A stretch of 64,000 nt of DNA, from the NCBI GenBank assembly GCA_050950645.1, contig JBMNHZ010000007.1, positions 1 to 64,000 of the forward strand, in the 5' to 3' direction. Positions 53,929 through 62,117 of this stretch are shown piece by piece; position 1 is the first letter of the stretch, and the number at the start of each line of letters is the position of its first letter. The DNA is from BRH-c25 sp012519325 (lineage in GTDB: Bacteria; Bacillota; Clostridia; Lutisporales; Lutisporaceae). A program made the translations under genes and the position numbers. Below the pieces are notes generated by a model. The model was not told the origin of the DNA and did no database searches. It saw only the letters and a list, made by a program, of their open reading frames with translations.

Positions 53929-54822
53929 TTATGCGAATCTTTTTCTCATCCTGTTCCATTCAATTTCCCTGTTAGACTCGATCTCTCTGAAGTCATCTTC
54001 GTCCAGATGCCTGAAACGGCGCTGCAGCTTCAGGTATTCTTCAACAGGTTTAAATTCCTTAGGCACAAAATTAAATCTGAACTCATTGTTCTCATATTCT
54101 GCAAGATACCAAAGGCCGCATTCAACAGCCAGCTTTGCCACTCTGACCGTCAAGTCCGGATTATATCCCCAACCGGTAGGACATGGGGTCATGACATGAA
54201 TAACCTTACAACCCTTTATATTTTTTGCCCTTTCAACCTTCTCCATAAGATCCTTCGGGTAAGCAACAGAAGCCGTCGCCGTATAAGGCACACGATGAGC
54301 AGCCATTATTTCAAACAGGCTTTTCTTGAACTTGTTCCGCTCACCCTTGGAACATGAACCTGTCGGTGTGGTTGTAGTCCATGCCTTGTAAGAGGTTACT
54401 CCGCTTCTCTGGTTTCCTGTGTTCATATATGCTTCATTGTCTACACATATATAAATAATGTTCTCATTTCTTTCCGCCGCCCCGGACAATGCCTGCAGGC
54501 CTATGTCAACAGTTCCTCCATCCCCTGCAATTCCCAGAATGGTGGTATCCTCATCCCATCCGAGAGCTTCCGCTGCCGCTGCCATTCCTGAAATTGTGGA
54601 GGCAAGAGCCGGAAATGCAGTAATTGCATTGTTCACAAAAATTGAAGATTGAGGATACACTGTTGTGGTCGCTGCAAAACAGCAAGCAGGGGTAGCCAGG
54701 CACGTCTTTTTGCCTAACATCTTAAGGGCCAGCCTGCTTGCAAGTGTTACTCCGCAGCCCTGGCAGGTCTTTGCGCCGTATAATAATTCCTCATCAGGCA
54801 AGTTTTTAATATTTACTGCCAT
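53929..54822 (-). CDS. porB: 2-oxoacid:ferredoxin oxidoreductase, beta subunit
   Basis: About 297 residues from the ATG at 54822, which overlaps the porA stop (TAATG); three earlier codons are possible. The TPP site is AGDGGTVDIGLQALSGAAER with VDNEAYMNTGNQRSG. Cysteines at CQGCGVTLAS and PACCF supply the [4Fe-4S] cluster of the beta subunit. It binds the 2-oxoacid carbon on TPP and passes electrons to ferredoxin. Pyruvate is the default substrate, but the cluster context allows other 2-oxoacids. Confidence 0.93.
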   Translation of the reverse strand: MAVNIKNLPDEELLYGAKTCQGCGVTLASRLALKMLGKKTCLATPACCFAATTTVYPQSSIFVNNAITAFPALASTISGMAAAAEALGWDEDTTILGIAGDGGTVDIGLQALSGAAERNENIIYICVDNEAYMNTGNQRSGVTSYKAWTTTTPTGSCSKGERNKFKKSLFEIMAAHRVPYTATASVAYPKDLMEKVERAKNIKGCKVIHVMTPCPTGWGYNPDLTVRVAKLAVECGLWYLAEYENNEFRFNFVPKEFKPVEEYLKLQRRFRHLDEDDFREIESNREIEWNRMRKRFA

Positions 54823-55994
54823 TATTCCCACCTCATTCCTAAGAACTGCACTTCGGCTTCATTCTTTCCGGAGGCTATACCGAAGAGCTTATTATACATC
54901 AACTCTATCTGCTGCTTGGGTATATCTCTTCCTCCAAGGCCTACTATGTAATTTGCCATCTTTGCCTTTGAACCGTACATGGCAGACTTTACCTCCGAGA
55001 ACACAGTCCCGTCAAAACCGAAGGAAATGCTCCTGTCAATTGTACCCACTGCCTTGAACTTATCCCTTACGGATTCAAAATACTCTTTGGGGAAAGGCCT
55101 GAAGCTTCGCAGCTTTATTAAGCCTACTTTCTTTCCTGCTTCCCTCATTTCGTCGACTACAACCCTTACGGTACCTGCGACACTTCCAACTGCTACCAGG
55201 GCTGCTTCCGCATCATCGCAGCGATATTCCTCAATCATCCCGCCATAGGACCTTCCTGTCAGATTTGCATATTCCTCATTTACGGATACAATTTTTTTCT
55301 TTGCCGCTTCAAAGGCCTTCTGCTGCAAATAGCGACCTTCCGTATGGAAATCTGGTCCCACCGACATGCATAAGGTTTTGGGATTTTTCATATCCATCTT
55401 GTTTGTTGTCCTGTATGGCGGCAGAAAGCTGTCCACTTCTTTCTGCCTTGGTATTTCCACCATGTCATAGGTATGAGTAAGAGTAAATCCGTCGATATTG
55501 ACCATGACAGGGGTCATTACTTCAGGATCCTCTGCTATCCTGTATGCCTGTATCACAGTATCCAATGCCTCCTGTCCGCTTTCCACGAACAGCATTATCC
55601 ATCCGGAATCCCTCATGGCCATGGAATCCCTATGATCCCCAAAGATATTCCAAGGTGTGGCAACAGAACGGTTTGCATTAACCATCACTATTGGAAATCT
55701 GGCACCGCTGACATAACTCAGCATTTCACACATGTACAACAGGCCCTGGGAGGAGGTAGCGGTAAAGGTCCTTGCTCCCATCATGGATGCACCCAGAGCC
55801 GAAGCCATGGCACTGTGTTCACTTTCCACCATCATGTATTTGAAATCTGCTTCTCCGTTTGCCAGGAAATCTGCAAGCTTCTCAACCAAAGTGGTCTGCG
55901 GTGTAATCGGATATGCCGACACAACATGAGGCTTTGAAAGCTTTACACCGTAAGCGGCTGCCTCATTAGCCGATAAAAAAGCTTTTTTGCTCAT
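54822..55994 (-). CDS. porA: 2-oxoacid:ferredoxin oxidoreductase, alpha subunit
   Basis: 390 residues. It has the TPP-pyrimidine domain (SAYPITPQTTLVEKLADFLA, MVESEHSAMASALGASMMGA, FTATSSQGLLYMCE) and the C-terminal transketolase-like domain. It starts within the end of porD (ATGA overlap at 55,991-55,994). Four separate subunits, gamma-delta-alpha-beta, as in archaeal-type POR, differ from the single-chain PFOR common in clostridia. Confidence 0.93.
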   Translation of the reverse strand: MSKKAFLSANEAAAYGVKLSKPHVVSAYPITPQTTLVEKLADFLANGEADFKYMMVESEHSAMASALGASMMGARTFTATSSQGLLYMCEMLSYVSGARFPIVMVNANRSVATPWNIFGDHRDSMAMRDSGWIMLFVESGQEALDTVIQAYRIAEDPEVMTPVMVNIDGFTLTHTYDMVEIPRQKEVDSFLPPYRTTNKMDMKNPKTLCMSVGPDFHTEGRYLQQKAFEAAKKKIVSVNEEYANLTGRSYGGMIEEYRCDDAEAALVAVGSVAGTVRVVVDEMREAGKKVGLIKLRSFRPFPKEYFESVRDKFKAVGTIDRSISFGFDGTVFSEVKSAMYGSKAKMANYIVGLGGRDIPKQQIELMYNKLFGIASGKNEAEVQFLGMRWE

Positions 55995-56299
55995 TCCGTT
56001 CCACCGTCCTTAACCATTTTAATGCACTTCTTCGTGCATTCGGCTGCGCAGATTCCGCATCCCTTGCAGTAATCCATATCCACTTCCAGGTAATCGCCGC
56101 TCTTGTCTATGCAGCCTTCCGGGCAGAATACCCAACACATCATGCATTTTATACACTCTTTGATGTCGATTTCCGGATGCAATGTCCTGAAGCCCGAATT
56201 CGGAGTCGGCAGTATCCCTACCCCATTGCTTGCTCCAAAAAACATTTCATCCCAGGAGGATGGTGCTTTATAGTCCTTGTTCCATTTCGGCTTGTTCAT
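55991..56299 (-). CDS. porD: 2-oxoacid:ferredoxin oxidoreductase, delta (ferredoxin) subunit
   Basis: 102 residues. Two [4Fe-4S] motifs, CIKCMMCWVFCPEGC and CKGCGICAAECTKKC, of the bacterial ferredoxin kind. The start overlaps the porG stop by one base and its stop overlaps the porA start. It takes electrons from the alpha-beta core. Confidence 0.93.
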   Translation of the reverse strand: MNKPKWNKDYKAPSSWDEMFFGASNGVGILPTPNSGFRTLHPEIDIKECIKCMMCWVFCPEGCIDKSGDYLEVDMDYCKGCGICAAECTKKCIKMVKDGGTE

Positions 56300-56865
56300 T
56301 ACTGCATCACCGCCTCCTTAACCCTTTTATAAGCTTCCCTTGCGGCCTTTTTGTTCTTTTCTCTGAGATTCCTGCCCATTACCTCATCAATTGCAGCTTC
56401 AACCGATTCCATTGATACCATTCCGGTGGCACCTACAGCCGCACCAAGCATGATTGTATTTACTATCGGATTCCCCAAAAGTTCAAGGGCAATATCCGTT
56501 GCATCAATAACGACTATTCTGGACGGATCATCAAATCCGATATTATGTGCTATTGCATCTGCGGACTTTCTTGTGTTGATAACCATGACACCGTTGGGCT
56601 TAAGCCCTGCAGCTACATTTGCAACCTCGCACAAAGTCTCATCCAGCACAATTACGCAATCGCATTCATAGACCTGGCTGTGGTCGGTAATGGTCTTCTC
56701 CGCTATTCTGGTAAAACCAAGCACCGGTGCTCCCCGGCGTTCAGGACCGAAGGATGGAAATGCCTGTGCTGATTTCCCCTCATACACGGATGCTGCAACA
56801 CCCAGAAGCCTGGCTGCTGTGAAGGCTCCGTTGCCTCCCCGGCCATGCCATCTTATTTGCTTCAT
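56299..56865 (-). CDS. porG: 2-oxoacid:ferredoxin oxidoreductase, gamma subunit
   Basis: 188 residues. Signatures are IRWHGRGGNGAFTAARLLGV, SFGPERRGAPVLGFTRI and GAAVGATGMVSMESVEAAID. It binds CoA and contacts the core. It overlaps the upstream dehydratase-like gene by four bases (ATGA), which ties the oxidoreductase to the flavoenzymes of this operon. Confidence 0.93.
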   Translation of the reverse strand: MKQIRWHGRGGNGAFTAARLLGVAASVYEGKSAQAFPSFGPERRGAPVLGFTRIAEKTITDHSQVYECDCVIVLDETLCEVANVAAGLKPNGVMVINTRKSADAIAHNIGFDDPSRIVVIDATDIALELLGNPIVNTIMLGAAVGATGMVSMESVEAAIDEVMGRNLREKNKKAAREAYKRVKEAVMQ

Positions 56866-58322
56866 TTTTTTCCCCTCTCTTCCTCCTTCAAGGGGCTCTC
56901 CACCTCAGCAAGGGCTCGTGCATAATCCACATAGCTGTCCCATTTAGTTGCTGCTTTGACTACCATTTTTGCTGTGTCAGGAGATCCGCCGCCGTGCATG
57001 CACCCAGGTACCCCTCCTCCGATTGTCAGCCACTCTACCAGTCTGGCCATCTTTATCCTGTCTTCTCCCGGTACTGCGGACCTTAATGATTCTATAAGCT
57101 TATCTCCGTATATAGGTGACATCATATCCTTATAAGACGGCATACATCCTGTCTCTGCTATACCTCCTGAAATTTCCTGGGCCAAAACCTTAGTTTCGTA
57201 AGGCAGGGTCGCCACATGCACCTTGTTCACATGAGCAAGCAGGGGATTAGGGTAAAATGCTCCCGACTTGTGTTTTTTCCCTGTATACATGGCTCCTACT
57301 CCCAGTCCATATGTGGTTTCATTGTTTATTGCCATCCTGGTAAGCTTTTCCTGAAATGCTTTCTGCTTAAGACCGTTTGCTCTTGCCATACCCAATGCCG
57401 CACCAATCATTACGTCTCCCTGCCCGGCTACGCATGCTCCAATGGCTGCCCTGTATATTGCAGTAAAATAGCCTATAAGCTTCCCTGTGTATTTTGTTTC
57501 CCCGTTCATAAACACATGCTTGCTTGGCACAAATACATTGTCAAATATGATATAAGACTGGGTGGTTCCGGACTTTATCCCGTCCCATCCTTCCTCTTCA
57601 ATTCTTGTATCCGAAGGACGCCTTGTCTCTACAATAGTTATACCCTCCGCATCTCTCGGCACTGCCGCTGCTATTGCATAGTCACCTTCATCCTCTCCCA
57701 TTCCTGTGGTAGGCATGACCATTATATATTGTGATCCCACCACCCCGCATATCTGGTTCTTAAAGCCTCGTATCACTACTCCGTCTTCTCTTTTTTCCAC
57801 TACATGCAGATACATGTCGGGATTATCCTGCTGGCTTGGCTTAAGTGCCCTGTTGCCCTTTGCATCCGTCAGTGCTCCGCTTAATGCAAGAGCATTATCC
57901 TCTGCAAATATGCAGAAGTTTTTCAGCCTTTCATGATAATCCGTTCCATACTCCTGATCCATTTCATAGGTTACACCCCAAAGTGCGTTCAGTACTGTCC
58001 AGCCTGCACATACAGGCCCCATACAGCTTCCACAGGTGTGATATCCGTCTCTTTTCATATTTGCATTTCCCAGCATGTCATCTGCGGTTGTTATCAGGGT
58101 ATTCCAGCGGTGGGCTTTGTTGCCCGAAAGAAATGACGTATTTGTATAGATATGTTCTTTTTCCGGGTCGAAGGAATTGTCGTACCATTTTGCTACGTTC
58201 CTTATATGGGATGCTGTTGCGGGGTGTGAGGTTACATCTTCTATCAGTTCCCCCCACTTGTATACATTGGGCCGCATCTTCTTCATTTCCTCAATATACT
58301 GAGCTCCTGTTTTCAATGCCAT
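56862..58322 (-). CDS. 4-hydroxybutyryl-CoA dehydratase/HpaB-family flavoprotein with altered cluster ligands
   Basis: 486 residues, aligning end to end with clostridial 4-hydroxybutyryl-CoA dehydratase AbfD (for example VVEKREDGVVIRGFKNQ, SMHGAGSP as CMHGGGSP). AbfD uses Cys99, Cys103, His292 and Cys299 to hold a [4Fe-4S] cluster beside FAD. Here the equivalent of His292 is Tyr290 (AIYRAAIGAC), Cys297 is kept, and the N-terminal cysteines are spaced differently, CGSCMGPVC (97, 100, 105). The fold is shared with HpaB monooxygenases and acyl-CoA dehydrogenases. A radical dehydration of a hydroxyacyl-CoA is likely only if another cluster set is built. Its position among Etf, dehydrogenase and POR genes argues for CoA-ester catabolism. 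Confidence 0.8.
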   Translation of the reverse strand: MALKTGAQYIEEMKKMRPNVYKWGELIEDVTSHPATASHIRNVAKWYDNSFDPEKEHIYTNTSFLSGNKAHRWNTLITTADDMLGNANMKRDGYHTCGSCMGPVCAGWTVLNALWGVTYEMDQEYGTDYHERLKNFCIFAEDNALALSGALTDAKGNRALKPSQQDNPDMYLHVVEKREDGVVIRGFKNQICGVVGSQYIMVMPTTGMGEDEGDYAIAAAVPRDAEGITIVETRRPSDTRIEEEGWDGIKSGTTQSYIIFDNVFVPSKHVFMNGETKYTGKLIGYFTAIYRAAIGACVAGQGDVMIGAALGMARANGLKQKAFQEKLTRMAINNETTYGLGVGAMYTGKKHKSGAFYPNPLLAHVNKVHVATLPYETKVLAQEISGGIAETGCMPSYKDMMSPIYGDKLIESLRSAVPGEDRIKMARLVEWLTIGGGVPGCMHGGGSPDTAKMVVKAATKWDSYVDYARALAEVESPLKEEERGKK

Positions 58323-58343
58323 GTTTATACCCTCCTTAATAAA

Positions 58344-59324
58344 TTAGAGTTTGGCTATAAGCTGATCCAGAATCTTGTTCAGGTCTGCGGCTGCACCTGC
58401 GTCAGATACCTCGAACACTGCCGCCTTATCATCCTTGTTAATGCTGATTATCAATCCGGAATCCTTCATCCCACAGATATGATGGGTTGCACCGGATATA
58501 CCGAAGCCTACATATGCCTTCGGCCGGATTGACTTTCCGCTGGTGCCTACCATTACATGCTCTCCCGGGGCCCAACCCTCGTCAACTACAGGACGGGTGC
58601 AGGCTGCAGCTCCTCCCAGCATTGTTGCCAGCTTCTCCAGCTTTTCCCAGTTCTCTTTGCATCCCAGACCGTAGCCTCCGCAGAACACTATTTCCGCTTT
58701 CTCCAGCGGCACTCCTACTATTTCTTTTTTCTCAAGTGTTATTGCCTTAAGGGGCAATCCTTCTGTTTTTATTCCCCTGACATCTTCTTCTATGATATTC
58801 GGTTCCTTTTCTTCCGGTTCTCCCTGTACGAATATTCCGGGCTTCACACTGGCCATCTGGGGACGTGTGTCCGGACACAGTATCTCTCCCAGTATCTTTC
58901 CTCCAAAGGACGGCACATTTGCTACCAGCTGCTCTTTTTCATTTATTCTTAGATCCACACAGTGGGCTGCTACTCCTGTTTTCAGCTGTGCTGCCACTGT
59001 TGGGCCCAGCTCCGACCCTATGGCTGTGGCTCCGAAAAGGAATATGTCCGGGTCTTCTCTTTTTACCAGATTCGTGATTATTGGCGCATACAGCATGGGG
59101 TTATATAGTCCCAGTTCTTCCGATTCCGCCAGGTATATTTTTTCTGCTCCGTATTCAGCCAGTACTTTGCACGCGCTTCTTGCCCTGCTGCCCAGTAGTA
59201 CCGCTGCCACTTCCGTTTCTCCGCTAAGCCCTGCTGCCAGCTCCTTTGCTTTTGTCAACAGCTCCAGGGCCACTCTGTCAAGGGTGCAGTTCACATATTC
59301 GGCAAATACCCATATTTTCTTCAT
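58344..59324 (-). CDS. etfA: Electron transfer flavoprotein, alpha subunit
   Basis: 326 residues from the ATG at 59324, after GGAGGTGCCCAAGG and overlapping the etfB stop (ATGA). The FAD-binding C-terminal part is seen in VVDEGWAPGEHVMVGTSGKS, IRPKAYVGFGISGATHHICGM and IISINKDDKAAVFEVSDAG. It accepts electrons from the acyl-CoA dehydrogenase encoded two genes upstream. Whether it bifurcates to ferredoxin cannot be decided here. Confidence 0.95.
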   Translation of the reverse strand: MKKIWVFAEYVNCTLDRVALELLTKAKELAAGLSGETEVAAVLLGSRARSACKVLAEYGAEKIYLAESEELGLYNPMLYAPIITNLVKREDPDIFLFGATAIGSELGPTVAAQLKTGVAAHCVDLRINEKEQLVANVPSFGGKILGEILCPDTRPQMASVKPGIFVQGEPEEKEPNIIEEDVRGIKTEGLPLKAITLEKKEIVGVPLEKAEIVFCGGYGLGCKENWEKLEKLATMLGGAAACTRPVVDEGWAPGEHVMVGTSGKSIRPKAYVGFGISGATHHICGMKDSGLIISINKDDKAAVFEVSDAGAAADLNKILDQLIAKL

Positions 59325-60169
59325 CCTTGGGCACCTCCTTCTATGCTGCATCCTTCTCCTTTTGTCGGGATGTTTACTCCTGCTGCTCTCAGCTTTTCTA
59401 TGATGGTCTCCGCTATTTCTTCAGCTGTGCCGGTTAGCATTTCTCCCTTCCTCTTAAGGTCGGGGGTGAATATGGCTCCAGCTTTTGTGGGTGAGCCTCC
59501 AAGTCCCAGTCTTTCTTCTTCTGCTTCAAGGTCTTCTTTTCCCCATACCGTTACCGGCTTGTTCTTGGCCTTTATGATTCCCATGGCCGATATGAAGCGG
59601 GGCTTGTTCAGTTCTCTTGCTACCCCCAACAGGCAGGGCAGCTTTATTTCCCATTCCATGAAGCCGTTCTCTACTTTGGTCTTTACTTTGAAGCTTTCTT
59701 CGCTTTGGGCTTCTATGTTGTATACATTCCATAGATGCGGTATCCCAAGCCATTCTCCCAGTTGTGAGGATACTTGCGCTGTGGCTCCGTCTGCGCTTTC
59801 TGTGCCGCAGAATATTATGTCATATTCCTCCAGTTTTTCTATCCCTTTTGCCAGGGTGTAGGAGGTGGCCAGGGTATCGGCCCCTCCGAAGGCTCTGTCC
59901 GACAGCAACACTGCTTCGTCTGCTCCCATTGCCAATGCTTCCTTCAGGTTCTCTGTGGCGTTGGGCGGGGCCATGGTAAGTACCGTCACCTTGCCGCCGT
60001 ATTGTGCTTTAAGCTTTAGGGCTGCTTCTATTCCGTTCTTGTCTACGGGATTTATTATTGTCGGTATTCCCTCCCGGGTTATTCTCTTGGTTACGGGATC
60101 TATGCTCACTTTGTCATAATAATCCGGGTCAGGAACCGGCTTGATGCATACTACTATTTTTAAAGCCAT
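59321..60169 (-). CDS. etfB: Electron transfer flavoprotein, beta subunit
   Basis: 282 residues. Typical start IVVCIKPVPDP and the beta-Etf segments NPVDKNGIEAALKLK and GTESADGATAQVSSQLGEWL. It follows the dehydrogenase by 24 bases and overlaps etfA. Together with EtfA it carries electrons from the dehydrogenase. Confidence 0.95.
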   Translation of the reverse strand: MALKIVVCIKPVPDPDYYDKVSIDPVTKRITREGIPTIINPVDKNGIEAALKLKAQYGGKVTVLTMAPPNATENLKEALAMGADEAVLLSDRAFGGADTLATSYTLAKGIEKLEEYDIIFCGTESADGATAQVSSQLGEWLGIPHLWNVYNIEAQSEESFKVKTKVENGFMEWEIKLPCLLGVARELNKPRFISAMGIIKAKNKPVTVWGKEDLEAEEERLGLGGSPTKAGAIFTPDLKRKGEMLTGTAEEIAETIIEKLRAAGVNIPTKGEGCSIEGGAQG

Positions 60170-60193
60170 TTGTATTCTCCTTTTTATCCGGTA

Positions 60194-61354
60194 CTAGGCT
60201 TTGAATGCCGATAGGGTATTCCCTGCTATGATTAGCTGCTGTATGTGGGAGGTTCCTCCTGACGGTATTGATGCCAGGGCATCTCTCAGGAACCGGCCTA
60301 CCGGGTATTCGTTTATTATTCCATAGCCTCCCATAAGGTCCATTGTCCTCTTTGATGCTCTTACTGCCGCTTCGGTGGAGTAGTATTTTGCTATTGCAAA
60401 GTCCGGTGTAGCCGGAAGTTTTGCATCTTTCTTCCCTGCCGCATAGTACAGCAGCATTTTTGCCGCTTCATATTCCGTACGTATGTTGGCTATTTCAAAT
60501 TGTACTGCCTGCAGCTTGGATATTGGCTTTCCGTATACTATTCTTTCATTGGCGAATTTGACGGCTTCTTCTACGCAGCCTCTTAGTATTCCTACGCAGA
60601 TGGCGCTCATTCCTGCTCTGCCTACTTCCCCTATTGCTGCCATTCCTATCTTTCCGCCGTCGCCTGCCTTGCCCAGGATGTTTCCTTCGGGTATTTTAAC
60701 TTCGTTCAGTATTACGTCTCCTGTTACCGAGCCTCTGAGTCCCAGCTTGTTCTCTTTGCGTCCGGGGCCAAATCCGGGTGTGCCTTTTTCTACTATGAAT
60801 GCACCCAGCTGGTTGCGTCCCCTTTCGTCTACTCCTGTTACTGCTGTTATGACGTTTACGTCTGCATGATGGTTGGTGATGAAGCATTTGCGGCCGTTTA
60901 ATACCCACTGTCCGTCAACAAGCTCTGCCGTGGTTTTCTGGCCTGAAAAGTCAGAGCCGCCTCCCGGTTCGGTTACTGCTAAGCCGCATAATTTCGTCCC
61001 GGCACATAGCTCAGGAAGATATTTCTTCTTCTGCTCTTCGGTTCCGAAATCCAATATTGAAGACATTCCCAGATGATGTGTCATAAGGGCAATTCCCAAT
61101 CCGGCGGAATACCTGGATATTTCTTCTATGCATATGGCTCTTTCCACATGGCCCATTCCTGCTCCGCCGTATTCTTCAGGGGTGAATATGCCGTTGATGC
61201 CCAATTCTCCCATCATGGGGAAAAGCTCCATGGGACAGTAGTCCTTTTCGTCCCATTCTGTCGCCTTCGGTGCCACTTCCGCTTCTGCAAACTCCCGCAC
61301 CGCTTTGCGTAATAGTTCCTGATCCTCTGTAAATTCAAAAAACTGCATATTCAT
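60194..61354 (-). CDS. Acyl-CoA dehydrogenase-family flavoprotein lacking the usual catalytic Glu
   Basis: 386 residues of normal length. Family features are VTEPGGGSDFSGQKTTAE, LGLRGSVTGDVILNEVKIPE and MGGYGIINEYPVGRFLRDA. The C-terminal catalytic motif is normally (I)YEGTSE with the base Glu. Here it reads IPSGGTSHIQQ, so Gly366 takes the Glu position. The alternative Glu of LCAD/IVD near residue 245 is also absent (EVGRAG; Glu243 is nearby). It may use another base, or do a different reaction. It is the first gene of the operon; ATG at 61354 or 61348 (the latter is nine bases from GGAG). Confidence 0.88.
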   Translation of the reverse strand: MNMQFFEFTEDQELLRKAVREFAEAEVAPKATEWDEKDYCPMELFPMMGELGINGIFTPEEYGGAGMGHVERAICIEEISRYSAGLGIALMTHHLGMSSILDFGTEEQKKKYLPELCAGTKLCGLAVTEPGGGSDFSGQKTTAELVDGQWVLNGRKCFITNHHADVNVITAVTGVDERGRNQLGAFIVEKGTPGFGPGRKENKLGLRGSVTGDVILNEVKIPEGNILGKAGDGGKIGMAAIGEVGRAGMSAICVGILRGCVEEAVKFANERIVYGKPISKLQAVQFEIANIRTEYEAAKMLLYYAAGKKDAKLPATPDFAIAKYYSTEAAVRASKRTMDLMGGYGIINEYPVGRFLRDALASIPSGGTSHIQQLIIAGNTLSAFKA

Positions 61355-61374
61355 TATCTCCTTGTTAATTTTTT

Positions 61375-61395
61375 AACTATATAAATTATATAGTT
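61375..61395. promoter_or_regulatory. Palindrome between the flavoenzyme operon and its MarR regulator
   Basis: AACTATATAA-A-TTATATAGTT type palindrome (21 bases), about 20 bases upstream of the dehydrogenase start. The size and position fit a MarR operator that could also affect the MarR gene. Confidence 0.6.
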
Positions 61396-61658
61396 TCTTG
61401 AGATTATGATAGCATTATGAATGTTGTTTGTCAACAAATTACTGGCATGCAATATTCTTTCAAATTAAGCAATTTCAATGCTTTTGGGGATACAACCCGT
61501 CAAAAGCTCAGATGCTTTTATGGTAATATTTTTACAAGAGACACATTGACAAATTTACTTAATTTATTTATTCTTTATGATATTGATGGGATTTTATTTT
61601 TATAATGCAGTTTATTCTTTTTTATGAAAATTCAGTTTCGGAAGAAGGATGTATTGTG

Positions 61659-62072
61659 ATGAGACTGGACGATTGTATTAACTTTCTATTAAGCAAAACC
61701 CAGCAGATAGTATTTCAGCAATTTAAAGCAAGCCTGGCGAAATATGACGTAACTCCCGTACAATACGGGGTTCTGAAATGCCTATGGTGTCAGGACGGCC
61801 AAAATCCCAGCCAGATTGCCGGCAGCTTATTTCTGGATACCTCAACCGTTACCGGAATACTTGACCGTATGGAGAATAAGGGTATGATAAAAAGAATAGC
61901 AGATCCCAAAGACAGAAGATCCATAAAGGTGGTGCTGACAGAACAGGGAAGGCAGTTGGAGGAACCGGTAACAAAAGTTATTGATGAGGAAAACAAGAAG
62001 GTGCTATGTGCTCTGAATGAAGAAGAACGGGTAAAGCTTATGGAGTATTTAAACCGAATCAGTTCAATATAG
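61659..62072 (+). CDS. MarR-family regulator
   Basis: 137 residues from the ATG at 61659, with AAGGATG upstream; an earlier in-frame ATG at 61605 has no site. The winged-helix core is YGVLKCLWCQDGQNPSQIAG, FLDTSTVTGILDRMENKGMI and the wing RIADPKDRRSIKVVLTEQG. It faces away from the eight-gene operon and is the obvious candidate for its regulator, with a CoA ester or aromatic ligand possible. Confidence 0.9.
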   Translation: MRLDDCINFLLSKTQQIVFQQFKASLAKYDVTPVQYGVLKCLWCQDGQNPSQIAGSLFLDTSTVTGILDRMENKGMIKRIADPKDRRSIKVVLTEQGRQLEEPVTKVIDEENKKVLCALNEEERVKLMEYLNRISSI

Positions 62073-62117
62073 CATCAACTGCCAGGTGCAGGCTTTTCTG
62101 CCCCTGGCAGTTGATTT
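62073..62117. terminator. Shared terminator between MarR and AraC genes
   Basis: Stem ATCAACTGCCAGG/CCTGGCAGTTGAT with a loop of about 18 bases between convergent genes. Confidence 0.8.

Noticed and set aside
57216..57734. 172-residue + strand reading
   Set aside because: Antisense to the dehydratase-like gene; Cys/His-rich but without a family pattern.
61417..61605. 62-residue + strand protein before MarR
   Set aside because: No ribosome site or family; it lies in the AT-rich promoter region.
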